From positions 372,001 through 436,000 of the forward strand of contig NZ_FWYF01000003.1 of the NCBI RefSeq assembly GCF_900176375.1: 64,000 nt of DNA, in the 5' to 3' direction. Position 1 is the stretch's first letter. Each line of letters begins with the position of its first letter. This document shows positions 62,346 through 64,000 of the stretch, in pieces. A program made the translations under genes and the position numbers. This stretch comes from Reichenbachiella faecimaris. Its GTDB lineage: Bacteria > Bacteroidota > Bacteroidia > Cytophagales > Cyclobacteriaceae. The notes below the pieces were generated by a model. The model was not told where the DNA came from. It ran no database searches and worked only from the letters and a program-made list of their open reading frames with translations.

Positions 62346-64000
62346 TTATTGTGCCAAATCGTAGTGTTTTCTGAACAACTCTTCATACTTGCTAGCTAGC
62401 TCCATATTTTCTGTACCTCGGAATGTTCTGGCCAACTCACTAAGTGAGATCAGATTCTTTTGTAATTCAAACCTGTCTAATTTACCTGTACTGTACAAAT
62501 ACGTGAGCATTTCATCGGAACGCTGAGAAATCAATTCAGCAATTTCAGTAGCTTTTTCTTCCTCACCCACAAGTATCAAATAGCCCACCTGTTGAACACT
62601 GAAATGATCGTATCTGATTACGCTGTCTGGCATGATCTCCAAACATTTCAACACTGCCTCTCTGGCCTTGTCAATTTCTCCTTCAGCCAACAGGTTTTCA
62701 ATAAGCGTATTGAAGCTGGCTCTATGATTTAAAACAAAGTTCCTGTAATCTTCAGAATAATAGACCGAAGGATTATCCAACTCTCTCCAGTAGAAATTGT
62801 TCATCATGTTATCAAACATCATGTTCGTATCTACGAACATTTCACCTGAGTTTAAATTTTTGATTGGCAGTAGTCTAAAGGCATTTCCTTCCTGAACCAT
62901 ATAATCCTTCAGGTTGAAATTGACGCTGGATGCTGAGGTATTGTTGAAATAAATAGGTCGTTCCCAGTTATTGTTGACAATCAAATCAAGAATAGCCAGA
63001 TCTTTCTTTTCTAGTCCTCTACCTTTCATACTCCAGGTCATTCGATCAGAAAGTCTTGAGGCAAATTTCGCTGGAATAATACCCATGTTCATCACTTTGG
63101 CAGAATCAACTGGTAAGTAAAAATTCTTGGCTGGAACCGAATTATAACTACTGATAGAAGTTGGAACCGCAAGTGCTGGATGTTCTTCCTTGATCAATTT
63201 GATAAACTGAGCGGCATTCATTGTGCCACCTTTGATGTTTTGTCTTTCTACCAATGGCAAGTAGTCATTCAATCCGCCCTGCTTGTAGTTTTCAAGGGTT
63301 AAGCCAAATGGTAAAGGCTTTGACTCATAGGCATCACGCATCATTTGAGCGATATACCAATCTGTATTGAAGTAACTCAGTACAATCACTCTTACGTCAG
63401 TTCTGAATCCCTCTACCTCTTGAACATACCAAAGAGGGAAGGTGTCATTGTCACCACCCGTGAAAATGATGGCGTTTGGTGCACATGAAGCTAGGAAGTT
63501 TTTGGCAGAATCTACCGAGAAGTATCTGTTAGAACGATCATGATCATCCCAGCCTTCTGAGGCCATAATGATTGGAGCTGACAGACAAATGACTAACGCA
63601 ATGGCAGCAGAAGGAATTCCTTTTTTGATTACAGCCATAATCCCGTTAAATATGGCAATAAAACCCAGACCTATCCAAAATGCATACGCATAATATGAAC
63701 CCGCATAGATATAATCTCTTTCTCGTGGTTCTGTAGGTGGTGAGTTTAGGTAGAGCACAATAGCCGCGCCTGTCAAAAAGAACAGCATACCTACAAAAGC
63801 AAAATTTCTTGGATCCTTATAATATTGAAAGGTCAAACCAATGATCCCAAGTATGAGCGGAATCATAAAGAAGATATTTCTTCCTTTATTCTCTTCGAGC
63901 ATTGGAGGCACTTTCTCAAATGCGTCATTCAGTCCTACCCAGTCTGCACCTTGAATGTCAGAAGCACGTCCAGCAAAATTCCACATGAAATAGCGGAAAT
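62346..64000 (-). CDS. DUF2723-type membrane glycosyltransferase-like protein (5' end outside window)
   Basis: About 550 residues of the C-terminal part. The frame is open to the window edge (FRYFMWNFAGRASDIQGADW just before the first Met), so the coding region continues beyond the window. At least four hydrophobic segments lie in residues 35-140. The stretch FTGGDNDTFPLWYVQEVEGFRTDVRVI is the diagnostic DUF2723 block, and the last 150 residues are TPR-like helices (EGEIDKAREAVLKCLEIMPDSVIRYD). DUF2723 proteins are GT-C-like and uncharacterised; some are linked with gliding and glycan modification in Bacteroidota. Confidence 0.85.
   Translation of the reverse strand, partial: FRYFMWNFAGRASDIQGADWVGLNDAFEKVPPMLEENKGRNIFFMIPLILGIIGLTFQYYKDPRNFAFVGMLFFLTGAAIVLYLNSPPTEPRERDYIYAGSYYAYAFWIGLGFIAIFNGIMAVIKKGIPSAAIALVICLSAPIIMASEGWDDHDRSNRYFSVDSAKNFLASCAPNAIIFTGGDNDTFPLWYVQEVEGFRTDVRVIVLSYFNTDWYIAQMMRDAYESKPLPFGLTLENYKQGGLNDYLPLVERQNIKGGTMNAAQFIKLIKEEHPALAVPTSISSYNSVPAKNFYLPVDSAKVMNMGIIPAKFASRLSDRMTWSMKGRGLEKKDLAILDLIVNNNWERPIYFNNTSASSVNFNLKDYMVQEGNAFRLLPIKNLNSGEMFVDTNMMFDNMMNNFYWRELDNPSVYYSEDYRNFVLNHRASFNTLIENLLAEGEIDKAREAVLKCLEIMPDSVIRYDHFSVQQVGYLILVGEEEKATEIAELISQRSDEMLTYLYSTGKLDRFELQKNLISLSELARTFRGTENMELASKYEELFRKHYDLAQ

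Overview
The window looks like a chromosomal segment of a Bacteroidota member, most likely a free-living aerobic (perhaps marine) relative of the Cytophagales. Lineage-typical signs are a PorT-family type IX secretion (T9SS) gene, two proteins ending in a T9SS sorting domain, a DUF5606-type protein, promoters of the Bacteroidota type (TAnnTTTG -7 box), few clear Shine-Dalgarno sites, and several genes whose best start is TTG. No rRNA, tRNA, CRISPR array, transposase or prophage was seen. The window cuts a gene at each end.

Layout: (1) 1-16.9 kb is housekeeping and envelope DNA: the tail of a fructosamine-kinase-like gene, an exported lipoprotein, lysC, fbp, a DUF5606 pair, engB, ubiE/menG-porT, an FdtA-like cupin with a FemAB-like transferase, a TPR protein, a YigZ-like protein, rlmN, a dual Fe-S protein, an M16 protease, and an Lrp regulator with a phosphoribosyltransferase. 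(2) 17.2-20.8 kb is a giant PKD-repeat T9SS cargo protein with an apparent beta-propeller insert. (3) 20.9-39.8 kb is an AT-rich glycan locus. It has ten glycosyltransferases or glycosyltransferase-like proteins, a sulfotransferase, four methyltransferases including one FkbM type, a hexapeptide acyltransferase, an ABC flippase-like exporter, a polytopic membrane protein and two nucleotide-sugar SDR enzymes. (4) 39.8-45.4 kb has a second TPR paralogue, a PAS-HisKA protein with no ATPase domain, and a metB-hom operon behind a SAM-I riboswitch with its own terminator. (5) 45.5-53.7 kb is the SUF Fe-S operon (sufB-C-D-S-E plus a DUF59 gene), interrupted by a four-helix-bundle (S23) gene and followed by bacilliredoxin, thioredoxin-like and panB genes. 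(6) 53.9-64 kb has a beta-barrel protein, monomeric isocitrate dehydrogenase, nuoA-D without nuoE, an NAD(P)HX-repair enzyme, a minimal T9SS-tail protein and a truncated DUF2723 membrane protein.

Functional links: lysC and hom-metB belong to one aspartate-to-methionine pathway but lie about 39 kb apart, and only the metB-hom end has the SAM sensor. The SUF machine would supply clusters to complex I, RlmN and the dual Fe-S protein. PorT and the two sorting-domain proteins indicate a working T9SS, and the glycan locus could make a surface or T9SS-linked (sulfated, methylated) polysaccharide.

The points most worth a second look are the S23 cassette inside the suf operon, the near CTD-only protein, the TPR paralogue pair, the ATPase-less kinase fragment, the PKD/propeller protein, the glycan island and several uncharacterised intergenic palindromes. 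No clearly new multi-gene system could be shown from sequence alone.
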